Part shown: one piece after another, positions 23,601 to 34,800 of the stretch
Numbering within the stretch: position 1 is the first letter of the stretch
How the letters are laid out: each line of letters opens with the position of its first letter
Assembly (NCBI GenBank): GCA_947034885.2
Contig: OX344753.2
Location: 23,204,347 to 23,268,346 of the forward strand
Length of the DNA: 64,000 bases
Direction: 5' to 3'
Source of the DNA: Thuidium tamariscinum
Taxonomy: Eukaryota; Streptophyta; Bryopsida; Hypnales; Thuidiaceae
Position numbers and translations under genes: made by a program
Notes under the pieces: model-generated
Told to the model about the DNA's origin: nothing
Seen by the model: the letters and a program-made list of their open reading frames with translations, nothing else
Database searches by the model: none

Positions 23601-24404
23601 TATTCAACTTTTCAATGTTTGCAGTCTGTTCGATTTTGGATTCAATTGTTTATTCGGCGGGAGATTCCTTCACGGTTTTTATTCCAAGAAAACCGTGATT
23701 CTTCTTATGATGGTGAGCCTTTAGAGAAAAATGATGCTCTCTTCAATCTTACGGATATTGAAAGCCTTTCTATGAATGAGAAAATTCCATGGAGAGGTCC
23801 ACGTGAGAAGAACTTACCCTTTATGCGAGATCTCATCCTACAATTTTGCAAGCCTGGAGATATTGTCCTTGATTGCAAAGCTGCAACAGGTATTTTTTTT
23901 CTTCTACAATTTTAAGTTCTATTCATCATTCTTTGGAGCTGATTTTTCATAATTTATTCATATATTTTTTGTTTTCCAATAGGTTCATCCATCAAGGCTT
24001 GTTTGGAGACTGGACGGCACATCTTAGCATTAGAAGATGATCCTCTCATTTTCAAGGCTATAATTGCCCCGTTTGCCCCTGTTGCAGCCTCTATTTCTAC
24101 AACCAAGGATAGAGCCACTACCCCACTGCTTGATCAGCCACCTACAAAGAAGCCAAAGAGGAATCGATTCATCTCTTGTGCGTAAGTTGTGATTCATTTG
24201 TTAAGTCACCATTTTTCATTTTATAAGAATATTTGAATTACATTGTATTTTACTAATCTTTTTTTCTTGTCTTGCAGAGACACCGTAGTAGAGCAAGTAC
24301 AAGATGCAAATGAGCAGAGTCCGCCTTTCAATTTCATTCTCTCGGTTTATGCAGAGAGGATTGCTCAAGCATATGTTGATGCTCCATCTCCAATAGTGAA
24401 TTGA
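17134..24404 (+). CDS. ParB-like / DNA methyltransferase-like fusion protein
   Basis: Twelve exons with GT-AG introns and consistent phase: 17134-17211, 17985-18104, 18241-18830, 18937-19066, 20153-20350, 20448-20663, 20756-20994, 21180-21888, 21981-22328, 23625-23889, 23983-24181, 24278-24404. They give 1,072 aa with no stop or frameshift. An acidic N-terminus leads to a ParB/sulfiredoxin-fold domain (about 120-245; VWDGNHRVSAWM, with DGNHR at 214-218). A helical middle and a Lys/Glu-rich segment (615-655) follow. Then comes a permuted, beta-class methyltransferase-like domain: motif IV region DLIIADIPENLP (DIPE at 788-791), motif I region PGDIVLDCKAATGSS (953-967), ending in a basic KKPKR near 1019. 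Canonical DPPY and DPFxGSGT are altered, so activity is doubtful. Prokaryotic proteins of this make-up modify adenine or cytosine in DNA; here I infer a nuclear DNA-binding or modification role. It lies divergent to a MULE transposase within one element. The start could also be 16041. Confidence 0.82.
19335..19905 (+). repeat. 34-bp minisatellite in intron 4 of the methyltransferase gene
   Basis: About 17 tandem copies of a 34-35-bp unit, typically TTGATAGTGTGATTTCTGAA followed by ATTTYTGTAGTTCC, within intron 19067-20152. Flanking bases to 20140 hold looser copies with TTGACATTGTAATTTCTG. A 152-codon open frame on the minus strand is only a translation of this repeat. Confidence 0.92.
22340..23590 (+). 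repeat. 184-bp satellite-like array in intron 9
   Basis: Intron 22329-23624 is almost entirely tandem repeat. A higher-order unit recurs every 184 bp: the CCTTCRTTTTGGTG landmark falls near 22555, 22738, 22922, 23106, 23290 and 23474. Each unit is built from 34-bp-like subunits (TTGACATTGTAATTTCTGAA) related to the intron-4 minisatellite, plus a unique segment with GTAGGAAGTTGTAGAAAGTC. Confidence 0.92.
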
Positions 24405-24989
24405 CAAAAGCTTCGATATGATCCAAAGGTAAAGGAGTTCTTGGATATAGAGGCAGATCAAAGAGAGGAATTTGAGATTGAAGGTTCAACCTCTAGTGAC
24501 TGTAGCTCTAGTGGTGGTCTTTGAGTGGTTTTCATTTTTCAGTGTATTTCACTATTGTGGCTCTAAATTGCCCTCCAGTTTTATGGCATTTGCTTTATCA
24601 TATATATATTATACAGGCATTTGATTGTGTGTTCTAAATGTTGAATGCTATATCCAAGTGACCCACATATTTAAACTTATTGTATCTTCTTATCTTGGTG
24701 AGTATTCAATTTCTCATTGTGTGAATTTAAACAACAAAAGATTTGTTTCTAAATGATTCACAATTGCTTATAACTTTAATGGTTGCAATATTATGCCATA
24801 ACTATATATGTCTTTTTTTGAGTGGTATTGTAGTATTATAGTTTTTCATTCAATTTCTTTAAGCTACTTGGTCTTTCCATTATAAGTATTAGATGTTTTT
24901 TTGCTCCGTAGGAGACTATTTCAGGGTTCTTCCCTAAAACTGTTCACTGTGCAATGAACCAGCGACTGCTGGTCTGAATTTTTTGAAGG

Positions 24990-25021
<32 letters not shown>

Positions 25022-25159
25022 GAAAGTTATGAAACAAAAAACTGATTTTTTTAAATTAATAATTAATTAAAAATATAGTAAAATCTAGCATGATAATCTC
25101 TCAACAATGTTAGCCTTCTAAATGCCCCCAAAAACATCTAATGTCTTAAATGACAAAAA
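24405..25159. other. 3' flank of the methyltransferase gene, partial MITE and poly(A)
   Basis: Bases 24405-24890 are the likely 3' untranslated and flanking region. Near 24905-25090 is a partial copy of the MITE at 61984-62327 (shared GGTCTGAATTTTT and a TTTCAGGG block), containing an A-run of about 30 bases at 24990-25018. No gene. Confidence 0.5.
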
Positions 25160-25555
25160 TCCATGGTCATAGATTTCCTTCTATTTTTATTAAAACTAGA
25201 AACCATCATTTTATTAGGTATCCAAATTTCCTTAACAATCCACGGCTTTACATGCCCGTTTTAATACAAATTAAATTTTTATGAAAATTATACGGTAATA
25301 GGGTCTCTTAAATTTCATAAATTAAACTTTAATAAATCATTTTTGGTTCTCTTATCTCTATTCTTTGCTCTTGTAGAGAACTTTAAATGTTTGAAATTAC
25401 ATGATCATAATGCTTATATCATATAGCTATAGATCTAAGCTTCCAAAATTCCATGGCTTTAGATTAGAATTGGATTGAAAAAAATTCAAATTTAATATTT
25501 TTGGAACAAACTAATTACACGGTTTTAGGTACCCTTTTCCACGGTAATAGGATTA
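25160..25555 (+). repeat. subterminal TCCACGGTAATAGG motifs
   Basis: Six degenerate copies near 25160, 25239, 25290, 25450, 25517 and 25539. The inverse occurs in the left arm near 10094 (GACCGTGGAAG) and 10188 (TTACCGTGGAC). Their placement next to the terminal repeats suggests transposase-binding sites; that is inference. Confidence 0.55.
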
Positions 25556-25614
25556 GGTAGGTCTTTTTTCCTAAAATCCCTGCTCCATGCTCACTTTTTC
25601 CTGCTCCTTGCTCC

Positions 25615-25651
25615 CTGCTCGCCGCTCCCTGCTCACATACTAGCATTCCTC
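25615..25651 (-). repeat. right terminal inverted repeat of the 15.84-kb MULE
   Basis: Read on the minus strand it begins GAGGAATGCTAGTATGTGAG. GCTCCCTGCTC-type steps continue inward to about 25580. The direct repeat ATTTTGGAAT follows at 25652-25661. The first seven bases closely match the left end of the second element at 26188. Confidence 0.85.
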
Positions 25652-25783
25652 ATTTTGGAATTAGGTGTTGTTGTAATTGGAGACTCTTAAATGTCTATAG
25701 ATACAAATGGAAGTATCTCTAGAAATGATTTGTTGACATTATGATAGGCTAATTATCTTTCTAGTGAATTCAAGAATAAGAGA

Positions 25784-25984
25784 TCATACGTATACGGGCG
25801 GACCATGATGGACGATGCTACGTTGCTCAAGAGTAGAATTGACTTCATGAGCGATCAAAGCATCCACAACATCTGAATAAATTCTTTTCATCCAATCCAA
25901 TCTTGTAGGATCACTAAGAGTGTTCATTGCAATCCAAGCACCATAAGGGCGCAAGGGTCTAGTCAGGGTAGGGAAGTAATGCAA
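25784..25984 (-). CDS. coding-like fragment, unknown
   Basis: Open frame of 66 codons between the two MULEs, with protein-like composition (for example PYGAWIAMNTLSDPTRLDWM). It may be one exon of a host gene, with a possible donor near GTATACG, or an older element's remnant. I do not recognise it. Only about 0.5 kb of non-MULE sequence remains here, so any larger gene has been interrupted. Confidence 0.3.
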   Translation of the reverse strand: MHYFPTLTRPLRPYGAWIAMNTLSDPTRLDWMKRIYSDVVDALIAHEVNSTLEQRSIVHHGPPVYV

Positions 25985-26048
25985 AATTAGGATTTTTTCA
26001 AATTTAGGGTTTCTTTGACTGATTCAGTTAATCGGCAACTCAAGCAAA

Positions 26049-26187
26049 ATGGAGTGCCAATCATACGCGGAGACACTGAAGGTGAGGTTGGAGCATGTGC
26101 CTACATCGCCAAAGCCTACGCCGATAAACATCAAGGAAAATGTGGCGAGGAAGGAAGACAACATCAAATTGGAGTTGGTTGTGGAAG
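26049..26187 (+). pseudogene. coding-like fragment cut by the second MULE
   Basis: ATG at 26049 opens a frame (MECQSYAETLKVRLEHVPTS...) of about 46 codons that runs into the terminal repeat of the second element at 26188. The composition is protein-like up to the junction and repeat-like after it, so the insertion probably truncated a gene. The family is unknown. Confidence 0.3.
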
Positions 26188-26308
26188 GGGGAATGCTACA
26201 AAGGGAGCGGGGAGCGATGAGCAGTCAACGGGGACGAAGAATAATGAAAGAGAACTTGAAAAAATAGTTAGAATTTGTAAGAAAATTGCGAAGAAGAAGA
26301 AGAAAAAG

Positions 26309-26425
26309 TGGATGAATTTTTTAAGAAGTTAGATGAAATGACACAAAAGTGGATGACAAAAGTGGATGATAAAAGTGGATGATAAAAGTGGATGACAAAA
26401 GTGGATGACAAAAGTGGATGATTGA
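26309..26425 (+). repeat. subterminal AAAAGTGGATGA array
   Basis: Six or more near-identical units of AAAAGTGGATGAY in tandem, just inside the left end of the second element. It corresponds in position and motif to 9898-10020 in the first element. Confidence 0.85.
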
Positions 26426-26874
26426 ATGTACAATTCAGTGAATAGTGTGGATGAATATATTGCTGAAGACATCAAAAAATTGGGTGAAAGTTGAATGGCA
26501 AAGAGATTAAAGAGCAAGATGAAATGAGCAATTGGGTTCATAAGCAAACAACTCTTAAATTGAATTCATTGTCAATATGAAACCTTGTTTATATTTATTC
26601 TTTCTTTATGATTTCAAGTAGCAAAGCTAAGCACTACAATTTAATTATTTCAAGTATTTTAGGGTTTAGTTCAAGAAAAGACAAAAAGGTAAGGTTTAGG
26701 GTACATGTCATACCTTTTATATTACCAAACTGAAATGTTTTTTCGGAGTACAATGTATACATGTGTTGCACATGTATCCAAAGGACTTCTCCAAGTTTAG
26801 GGTCGAAAAATCTTTATTGAAGTCGAAACTGAACAACAACCTAATTTCACTTCAATTTCAGAACCCTACTTTCC

Positions 26875-29800
26875 TCACAAATAATTGAGGGTGCCACTCA
26901 AGAATATTTCCTTCACTTCATTGAAGCTTAGAGTGGCACAATGCAAGAAGACATCTACTGTAGGCTGTAGGTTGCAAATAACAGTGAAAACAAAATACAA
27001 GTGCTTACAATTCACCCATGTTCCACGTTTACCCAAGCACCTGAGCTTCATTTCCTTGAAATTTGGACAAGTGCAATCTGGAAATGACGAAATTGTCAAC
27101 AAGTACTTCTCTGCCTTTGGCTCCATACCAGACGCCAATGAAACAATGCACCCAAACCCTAGATGAGGAACTATGGTCACTTTATCAATTCGCACAATCA
27201 ATGTCAAAGCAGAAACACAATTGTTTTGGTGCTTTACTATAGGAAACTTCAAGTTTCGACGTACTACCTTCCCAGCACGAGCATTCGGGTGTTCATTCGC
27301 TGAAGAAGGAATAGGGTATGCTCGCAATATTTCTACACTCGTTGTTCCACCAAACAATCTCCGTGGTGAAATGAGTTGACGTTGTGGAAGTTGAAAACCC
27401 GCATTTTCAAGGGCTAAAATCTTAGACGTGGAAAGCTTCGTTCCCATTTTCACGGGCCAAACATCAGGAATTGTTGGTGGGATTGAAACCCATTTCCTTT
27501 GCATCCCCTTTACACATCGCTCAATGTTGTCATTGCAGGAAAAAAAACTGCATTTTATCACTAGTATTCTTCTTGTAATTCACCATCATACCTGTGTATG
27601 TTGGAGCTGCAGTGGCGACATTATTTTGAATTATCTGAGCAATGCAATAATGCATTTCTTCTTTGTAATAGCTTGGAGGGCAAAACATACTTTTGCTGAT
27701 GTTTTTGGTAAACAAGCTATGTACCATTTTGACTCATCACAAGCAGTCTCCTGAATTCTGGACACATGACTCGGACCAGCGGTAGTCCTTGCTCCCAAGT
27801 CGTCTTCGATTTCTATATGGTCTTCATCTTCGTCCTTCATTGTAAGCGGCACACCTTCTAATATTGAATTCAAAGAGTGGGCAATTGAATTGGCTCTCCT
27901 AGATCTAGTTTGAATATGCGGATGTGAGAAGTTCACCTTGTCAGGTCTATATGAATCGTGTTCGCAGCCTAGAGCCATGTCAGCTTTTCTTTTTTGCAAT
28001 CCAAAGACCTCTTCACCTTCAAGATGGGGCTCTCAATTGATGAATTCTTCTACATCTTAAATGTTGGAAATGGCTTTAGTTAGCGGTTTTGGATTCCTAG
28101 TTCGCTCCGTCGATCGTTGTGCAACTCTAAGCAACAACTCTTCCTTTCCCGGTCCCGTTCCGCCTTGGTTCCCCTTGAGGTATTGGTAATATCTTACCAT
28201 TTGAATAAAATCTCTAACAAAGTCGTCCACCGTAGCAACATACAGATCCCTGCCTCTATTTCCAGATTATTGTAGCCATTTATTGTGTACAATCTCAGCT
28301 AAATTGCAGGAAGGCATTTCTGCCCGCTCGTTTAATGAAAGATCTTGCAATGTCCAAAAACACATTGAGACACCAAATAAAAGAATCCGTCAAAGCGTTT
28401 CAAAAACATGTCAATGAGTTTTGACAGTAGCCCTCTAAAGCATAGGGTCATTTGACTTCTAGATAGAACCCATCCTAGGTAGGTGCAAACGCGGGAAGGG
28501 CTCGCTGGTGGACTATAAGGAATTGCATTTCAAAAACAAATTTCAATGCGTCTACCGGTAGCACAGAGTGCGATTGTCTGCATTCCCTCTCACCCTGGAG
28601 GGGGCTCTCAGTCCCGAGAGAGTGCGATCAGGGTAGAAGGTATGTAGAACATTTCGCAAATCCGAGGAAATAAAAATTCACTGCTTGGTAAGCAAAGTGG
28701 AAGATTACAAAAATGTCTCAAATGGCAATTTGTGATAAAGAGGGAAAGGAAACGATAACATATCAATTGTTGATATCCACCCCATTGCTTGTAGCGGAAA
28801 TGCCAAAAGGCCAGCCATAGCTTTAGCCGCCGTAGTCCAGGTTTTGACGTGGCACCTGATGACAGCCACCATGCTTTGATGGCAAGATATCGGGTTTTAG
28901 ACTCCTCAGGAGAAGTAACACTCTTATATTGCTTGCATAGTATTTGGTGTTGATCTTGTAGGTCGCCACGAATGTCGGCTTTCGTATGCTTCTCCATGGA
29001 TTGAGTCCAATGGAAGAGACAAGTCAACTCCTTGTCTTTCATTGGTTCTGAGCTCTCTCCTGATCCGTAGACGATTCTAACTGCATTCCAATTTGCTTGA
29101 GTATTGTCCGCCATGAAGCCCTTGAACTGCAAATCATAAACACCGTTCTTGTGAAGAACAAAATTTAAATTCCTCCAAAATAAAACTTGAGCCGCACAGT
29201 CTTCTGATTGCATATCACAGCACGCAACGGTCATTACATGGCAATAGGCGGAGTCATAGACATGGCAAGCTATGGTGGTCCAGCCTACAACACGCTTCAC
29301 ATGGTCGAACATGATCCAAGCGTCTTTGAGGTCATTGCCTAATTGCATACGCTTTACCAAGTCCACCCCACTACCCGGACCTAACTCAAACATCTTGAAT
29401 ACAAAAACCTTGCCCACATTAGTTCCCTGACTGGGAAACTTGCTCTCCTAATTCCTGAACGAATGCCCAAGTGCTAGCACCTCTTAATTTTGTTATCCTA
29501 TTGATGACTCTAAATCTCCTGAGATATTTGAATGATGCTACCTCATTCCGGATACTGGGAGAGCTCGAATATTTGCACTTATCTAGTAGGGGAATAAGTT
29601 TAGCGAACTCGAGCGTCTTTGCCTGTTCGCCTTCTGACTGCAGAAGCAGGCCGCCAAGTAGATCCTTTGTAGCCTCCAAAACAATAGATGAATGCGTGGC
29701 GGAGGGAGTTTGCTCCAGTTGCTTTGAAATTAGCAATCAAGTTTTCTCTTGCATGTTGCGCAGTTCACCATCTTTCACTAGGTGTTCGTGCTTGCCAAGA

Positions 29801-30871
29801 TGAACAAACGCTTGGGACATCTTATCTCCACCAAAGACGTAATACACTCGAACATTGCAGCGCGCAATACAACTAGAAGGTTCCTTGCAGACCTTGCAGA
29901 CAAGTGTCAACCCGGCTAGATGTTTTTCCCCAATTGCAAGAGGAGAAGGTGACACGCCTTCCCATTCCATCTCATTCACGCTTTGCAATCGGTAAACACG
30001 GCCAAGGAATTTGCAGCTACCGTTTGTGCAACGAAGATGACCAACGCAGACTGATGTTTGAAACAACAAGCTCATGCGGTTCACAATATTTGTTGTAGTG
30101 GCTTTAGTCCACACATGTCTGTCATGTCGCATATCCATTCCATACATTTGCTTCAATTGGGATGAACCCTCCAAGGTCTCCACAGAAGGCAATTCAAAAA
30201 TAACATCACCATTGAAATTGGACGGCAAAACCGGAAGCCTAAGAATGATGATTAGATTATAATCAATTCTAGATAGTACGTTCCTACAGCCTTTCAAGAA
30301 ACTCAAACCTCTCAAATTATCAATCATAGAAGCAGCGTACCCAATCCCTTGGAGGGAATCTCCCATCACCAATGTTGGCAAAATTTTCTCAGTTGGAAGG
30401 GTAGACACAGAAGAACTGAAGAAGGGATTGGTACTGTAGATGGCAGGGTAGGTGACTTGCCTTCCAAATCGGAGCTCAAAACAGTGAGTTCAATGGACCC
30501 CGATTCTTGCTTCAGGCGCAGCAAAGGAGGTGTTTGGAAGGAGGAGGAGGAAGACCTATTCAAAGAGGAAGCATTTTTGGACCCGCACTCTACAGAATCG
30601 TTTACCCCATAAGCTCTATACCTTTCAGGTTTCAAGGGCCAACAAATATTCTCCCTAAGGAGGACGGAAGGTGCCCTATGCTATGAGTAAGAATACCAGA
30701 GTCTTCAGCCACAAACTCCTCATCCACATGAATTAAGTCTGGTCTAAATTTAAACCTCAGACCTAGTCTAGTTACGGACACAAAAGCTAAACCATCTTCC
30801 CCGACAGGAAAATACACCGGCATGCCATCATCTACTGGCCTCACGACCACCATATCGGAGAAGTCGTCCAT
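26875..30871 (-). pseudogene. Mutator-like transposase (pseudogene, element 2)
   Basis: Homologous along its length to the transposase at 10497-14828. It shows the same start region (MDDFSDMVVV), Cys/His cluster ending HLGKHEHL, MULE core (WIMFDHVKR; FMADNTQANWNAVR; CLFH) and SWIM finger (CTC...NCKH). It keeps Trp and Arg at three sites where element 1 has stops, which helps to locate those stops. It has its own damage: several in-frame stops, frameshifts near 29420 and 30630, and both splice sites lost (donor GT changed to GA near 28767; acceptor AG missing near 28345). It is older or more decayed than element 1. The last codon before the stop is at 26878. Confidence 0.82.
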
Positions 30872-31655
30872 GGCATAATTTGCGGCGGTCAACCCAAGCA
30901 ATTGATCGTCTAATCCAATCCAATCGGTAGTTAAACAAGTCAAAATTCAATCTAAAAGCTTTGAAACAAAGTGCGTGAACTGACGACTATAACACGTCAA
31001 GAAGAACCAAAGAGAAAGAACTTTGACAAATCAAAAAAACCTATATAACGACAAGCTTGTTAGGAACAGACAATTCGAACAATTTGAATGTTTCCAACTA
31101 ACCAAGCTTACAACGAGGTTTATCATAAAACAAACTGCCGCAGCCAAGTAGGCAAAGGACAGAAGCCATTTATGAGTCTCTTTCATCAAGACTAATGAAT
31201 AAACAAAAAACCGCCAGGAAGTGTGAATAAGTACCATCTAAGCATCTGGAACATTCGATATACAGATCTGACAAAAGAATTAAATCAGGATAATACTAAT
31301 CATTACCTGCCAGAGAAAGCGGTCATAACAAAATCAAAATCGGAACATCCCCGTAAGCATGCAATACCTTATCCCATTCAACTACAGTACCCAATATCCA
31401 GAAGAAAAAACAAATGAATAATGTACAACCATGAAATAGTATGAGGGAATAATTTTACAAATTAGGAGTCAAAAGTAATACCAAGACTTAATTTAAACCC
31501 GATCCCACTATTTAAAAAGAATGAAAACCATTACATGTAAAAAGCATCAACTTTTATAAGCACCAGAAAATCAAACTGTTAGAACTAAAAAGTGCAAACT
31601 AGTCCTATTAAGTACCAACCCAACCATAGTTCGTCATCTCCAACTAGGACGTTAA
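30872..31655. other. no gene seen
   Basis: Upstream of the element-2 transposase. AT-rich, no recognisable gene, repeat end or RNA. Confidence 0.5.
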
Positions 31656-31882
31656 ATCATAGAAGGGAAGCGGGCCCAGTGAGGTAAATCTTGTCTTTCA
31701 AGGGATTCACATGGTTTGAGGGTAATATTTGTATAATGATAACTCGTATGTTGAGGGTCCCTCTAGCAAATTCAGGGTCAGTCTTTGATTCTGATTCTCA
31801 ACTCAAAACTTGATAAAAAAACAATTTCAAAAAAAATACCAACGTTTTCCTTGAGGGTATCCATGGTACTCCGGAGTATTAT
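31656..31882 (+). mobile_element. TTAA-flanked MITE, 227 bp (diverged copy)
   Basis: TTAA at 31652-31655 and 31883-31886. The interior shares blocks with 9223-9470 and 55129-55379 (AACGTTTTCCTTGAGGG; TCAGTCTTTGATTCTGATTC). It is more diverged than the other two. The LTR at 31898 inserted just beside it. Confidence 0.55.
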
Positions 31883-31897
31883 TTAACTCGCCCCATC

Positions 31898-34800
31898 TGT
31901 GAGCGCTCCTAACTCCACCCTCGAGCTAATAGTTTTTCACACGGGTCCTATGTCTAATTGAGTTTTCTTTCTAATTGGGTATGAAAAGAAAGTCTTCCAA
32001 GCAATGAACTCTTTTAGTCACGTCTTTTAAGTGTTTCTAATCTAATTTCGTGGTTATAATTCTATCTTTTTTAGTCTAAAATTCAACCACGCGATCCTAC
32101 TCTATTCTATTCTATAGTTTTGCCTAATCTAATTCCAAGCATTTGGTAAAAAGAAACTTAACAGTAAAATAATGAGAATGAAAATCAAATGTGAGCGGTT
32201 TACCTCCTCTGCGTAAATCTCCATGGTCCCGTCGTCAAACATCATCATGTGTAAATATTCCCCTACGACCTCGCCATCAAAATCATCCCGGCTCTCCATC
32301 TAATCCATAATAATTCTCACGTTGTTGGTCAATTACCTCTATCCTGCTTAAAGAGAAACTAAATGTTATGTAGCGCTAATTTAATTGCATAATTCCTTTA
32401 ATTCCTAAATCCCCGGTAATTAGGAAATACTGCAATTTAATTATTCTACCTAGTTTGTTAAGGTTCTATTCTAAAGAAATCAAGGGAAATCTAATGGTTC
32501 ACTATTTGTTGTTTTTAGTTTTTATTTTAGTTCTAAATTGATATTATAAAATTCCAATTGAATTAAATTAATTTGGATGGAAAATTCCCTTCAAATCTTT
32601 TCAAATCCAATTAATTCTTGAACTTATTTTAATTCTAAAGAAATTGGTTGTCAATTTGTTTGTTTCCTTTTTGGCTTATTAGAATATTTTAATCAAAAAA
32701 CTATCATCAAATCTTTTCAAATCTAATTAATTTTAAATTTGCGTTAGTTTATAAGGAAATTAGTTGTCAATTTGTTTGTTTCCTTTTTGGCTTATTAGGC
32801 CTAATAAAACAAAACCAACAAAATCCAAACCTTCTAAGAATCTAATTAATGACTAACTACCAAAGAACAAAGAACATTCCTAAAGAACAAGAATCAACTC
32901 AATAGTAAGATTCCTAAGAAATTAGTTTTTAAAGCAAACAAAGGTCAAAGCAAGGGAATAAGAACCAAATTCAATAGTGATTATTCTCCTACAATTAGTT
33001 TTTTAATGGATCTTGAGGTTCCGGTGCCTTAATCTCCTAATCCTCCCTTTTCTCTTTCATTCTTGTTTTTGTCATGAGTTGCAAAGTTGAGAGAGAGAGA
33101 GTTCGCTATGGCGGCGGAATGTTGCGGAGAATTTAGTAACCAAGTTTTTGAAATCCCAAAGGTTAGATTTTTAGTGAAGATAAAAAATTGTGGGGTTGTG
33201 GCTTCCACTGCCAACCCAAAGATTTTCAAGAAAATCAAATTTTTGTGATGTCAAAATGGGACTTGGTAGCCCTGGACTCACCGAGTCTGGCTCCGCTGGA
33301 CCTCTGGCTCAGTCGCTGGACCTCTGCTCAGTCACTGGACCTCCGCGCCCCGGCGCCACGTGTCCCGGCGTGAGTGGCCCTGGCTGGGGGGCTCTGCCGC
33401 ACCAAGGCTGCCGCACGAGGGGTTGGGTGTCGCACCAGGGGACTGGGTGTTATCTAATAACTTTTTGGTATTCTAATACTAATAACCTTACTTTGAAGGT
33501 TGACTAATTATTGAGTAATGAGAGGTGAGATATAATTGGATGAACTAACGTCCCCCAAACTTCAATTACATCCAAAGTTTGACCCTTTTTTCCTTTGAGT
33601 TTGAGGGATCCTTTTGATGTATTATAATATGAAGACCAGTTGGGTTTTGTTGGTTCCAAGTTCAAAACTTCGCCGTTTAATCCACTTTCTTGCCAATGGG
33701 TTTGGCTATAATCCGTTCCTCTAGTATTTTAGGAATTTTAATCGCAAAAGGAGGTACACATGACAGTGTTTAAACCGAACTTTCACTTTAAATTCTTAAA
33801 ATTTCTTAGTATTTTGGGATTTTGCAACCAAAGGAGGTACACATGGCAGTGTTTAAACCGAACTTTGGCGCTCAATGCTCAAAATTTCCGTGAATGAGTG
33901 GCAAAGGAAGTGTTGAGGCTTTACCTCCAGAGGATATGTGAGAAAGGAATGAAAAATGAAGGGGCCTAAGCCTTCAAATCTTGAAAAACTAAACACAAAA
34001 CAAGACTTGGCCAAAATCTTTGGTCCAAGTAGTGCCCCGACCACGTCGGTAGCACAGAAGAATAACAAAGTGTCGGTGCGAGAAATAAGGGTATTGGCAA
34101 CCTCGAGGGGGGCCCTTATATACCCGTGGCTGGGCCCCTCTCGGTAATTGCCAGTGAAAACACTTTGTTACTTCCTACCCTAAACTACCCTAATGTAATT
34201 CCAAAATATTAGTTGTTTAATGGTGGAAATTTCTAAAAACATCCCCATTTGGCAAACGAAATCTTGGCCAAATCAAATCCAAGATCTTAACCCAAAATAT
34301 TTTGGAACTAACCCTAATTTACGTAGATATTTTGCAAATTAACCAAAAGTCATTTTGAAAATTGTCTTTCTTTAGCCCAAAGATGGCTTTTTAAGCAAGA
34401 AAGAGATCTTGACCAAATCCAATCTTTGATTTTCCAAGAGATATTTCCAAAATCACTTCTAATTAACCGCAATTAACGATTAAAAAGTCAAACTAAAAGC
34501 TGACCCTCTCTATCTTTTAGGGAACAACTCGAAACGGAAAACCGTCTGCGCCATTGTCTTCAGAAGACCCCAATTAGCCTAAGGGACCCCTTACCCCTCA
34601 CTCCTAGGCCATTTGCGCTTCCAAATTGGAATTACGGTAACTCCAATTAAAAGTCAAAAATCTAACTTCTAGGATTTGAGCATTTCGATGAATCTGTCAG
34701 GCTAGGGTTGTTAGGAATGTCCGTGAGAGTAAGGAATGACTCCTTATTTGCGACAATCGGACATCATTCGCTCCTGATACGCCGGTCAACCCGCCGCCAA

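Larger units (their letters stand above)
9810..25651. mobile_element. 15.84-kb MULE carrying a ParB-methyltransferase gene
   Basis: The 10-bp direct repeat ATTTTGGAAT lies at 9800-9809 and again at 25652-25661. Starting exactly inside each copy are terminal inverted repeats (9810-9846, 25615-25651); beginning at the eighth base of each end, 26 of 30 bases match (GCTAGTAYGTGAGCRG...). A 10-bp duplication fits Mutator-like elements. Inside are a leftward MULE transposase pseudogene (10497-14828), a possible small exon (16041-16415) and a rightward 12-exon ParB-methyltransferase gene (17134-24404). The two main genes are divergent. The outermost seven bases differ between the ends (CAACGTC versus GAGGAAT). 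The right version agrees with the left end of the neighbouring related element at 26188 (GGGGAAT), so the left end is the altered one. Confidence 0.85.
26188..30871. mobile_element. second, related MULE; left end and transposase only
   Basis: The left end (26188-26224) reads GGGGAATGCTACAAAGGGAG..., matching the right end of the first element in 6 of the first 7 bases and 23 of the next 30. A GTGGATGA array follows, then a leftward transposase pseudogene. No matching right end, target duplication or methyltransferase gene is visible before the LTR block at 31898. The element is either truncated or ends in sequence too diverged to see; the end coordinate given is that of the transposase start. 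Confidence 0.65.

Noticed and set aside
17134-24404. Integrated plasmid or phage partition system (parA-parB-parS)
   Set aside because: There is no ParA-like ATPase, the gene has twelve plant-type exons, and it sits between MULE ends.
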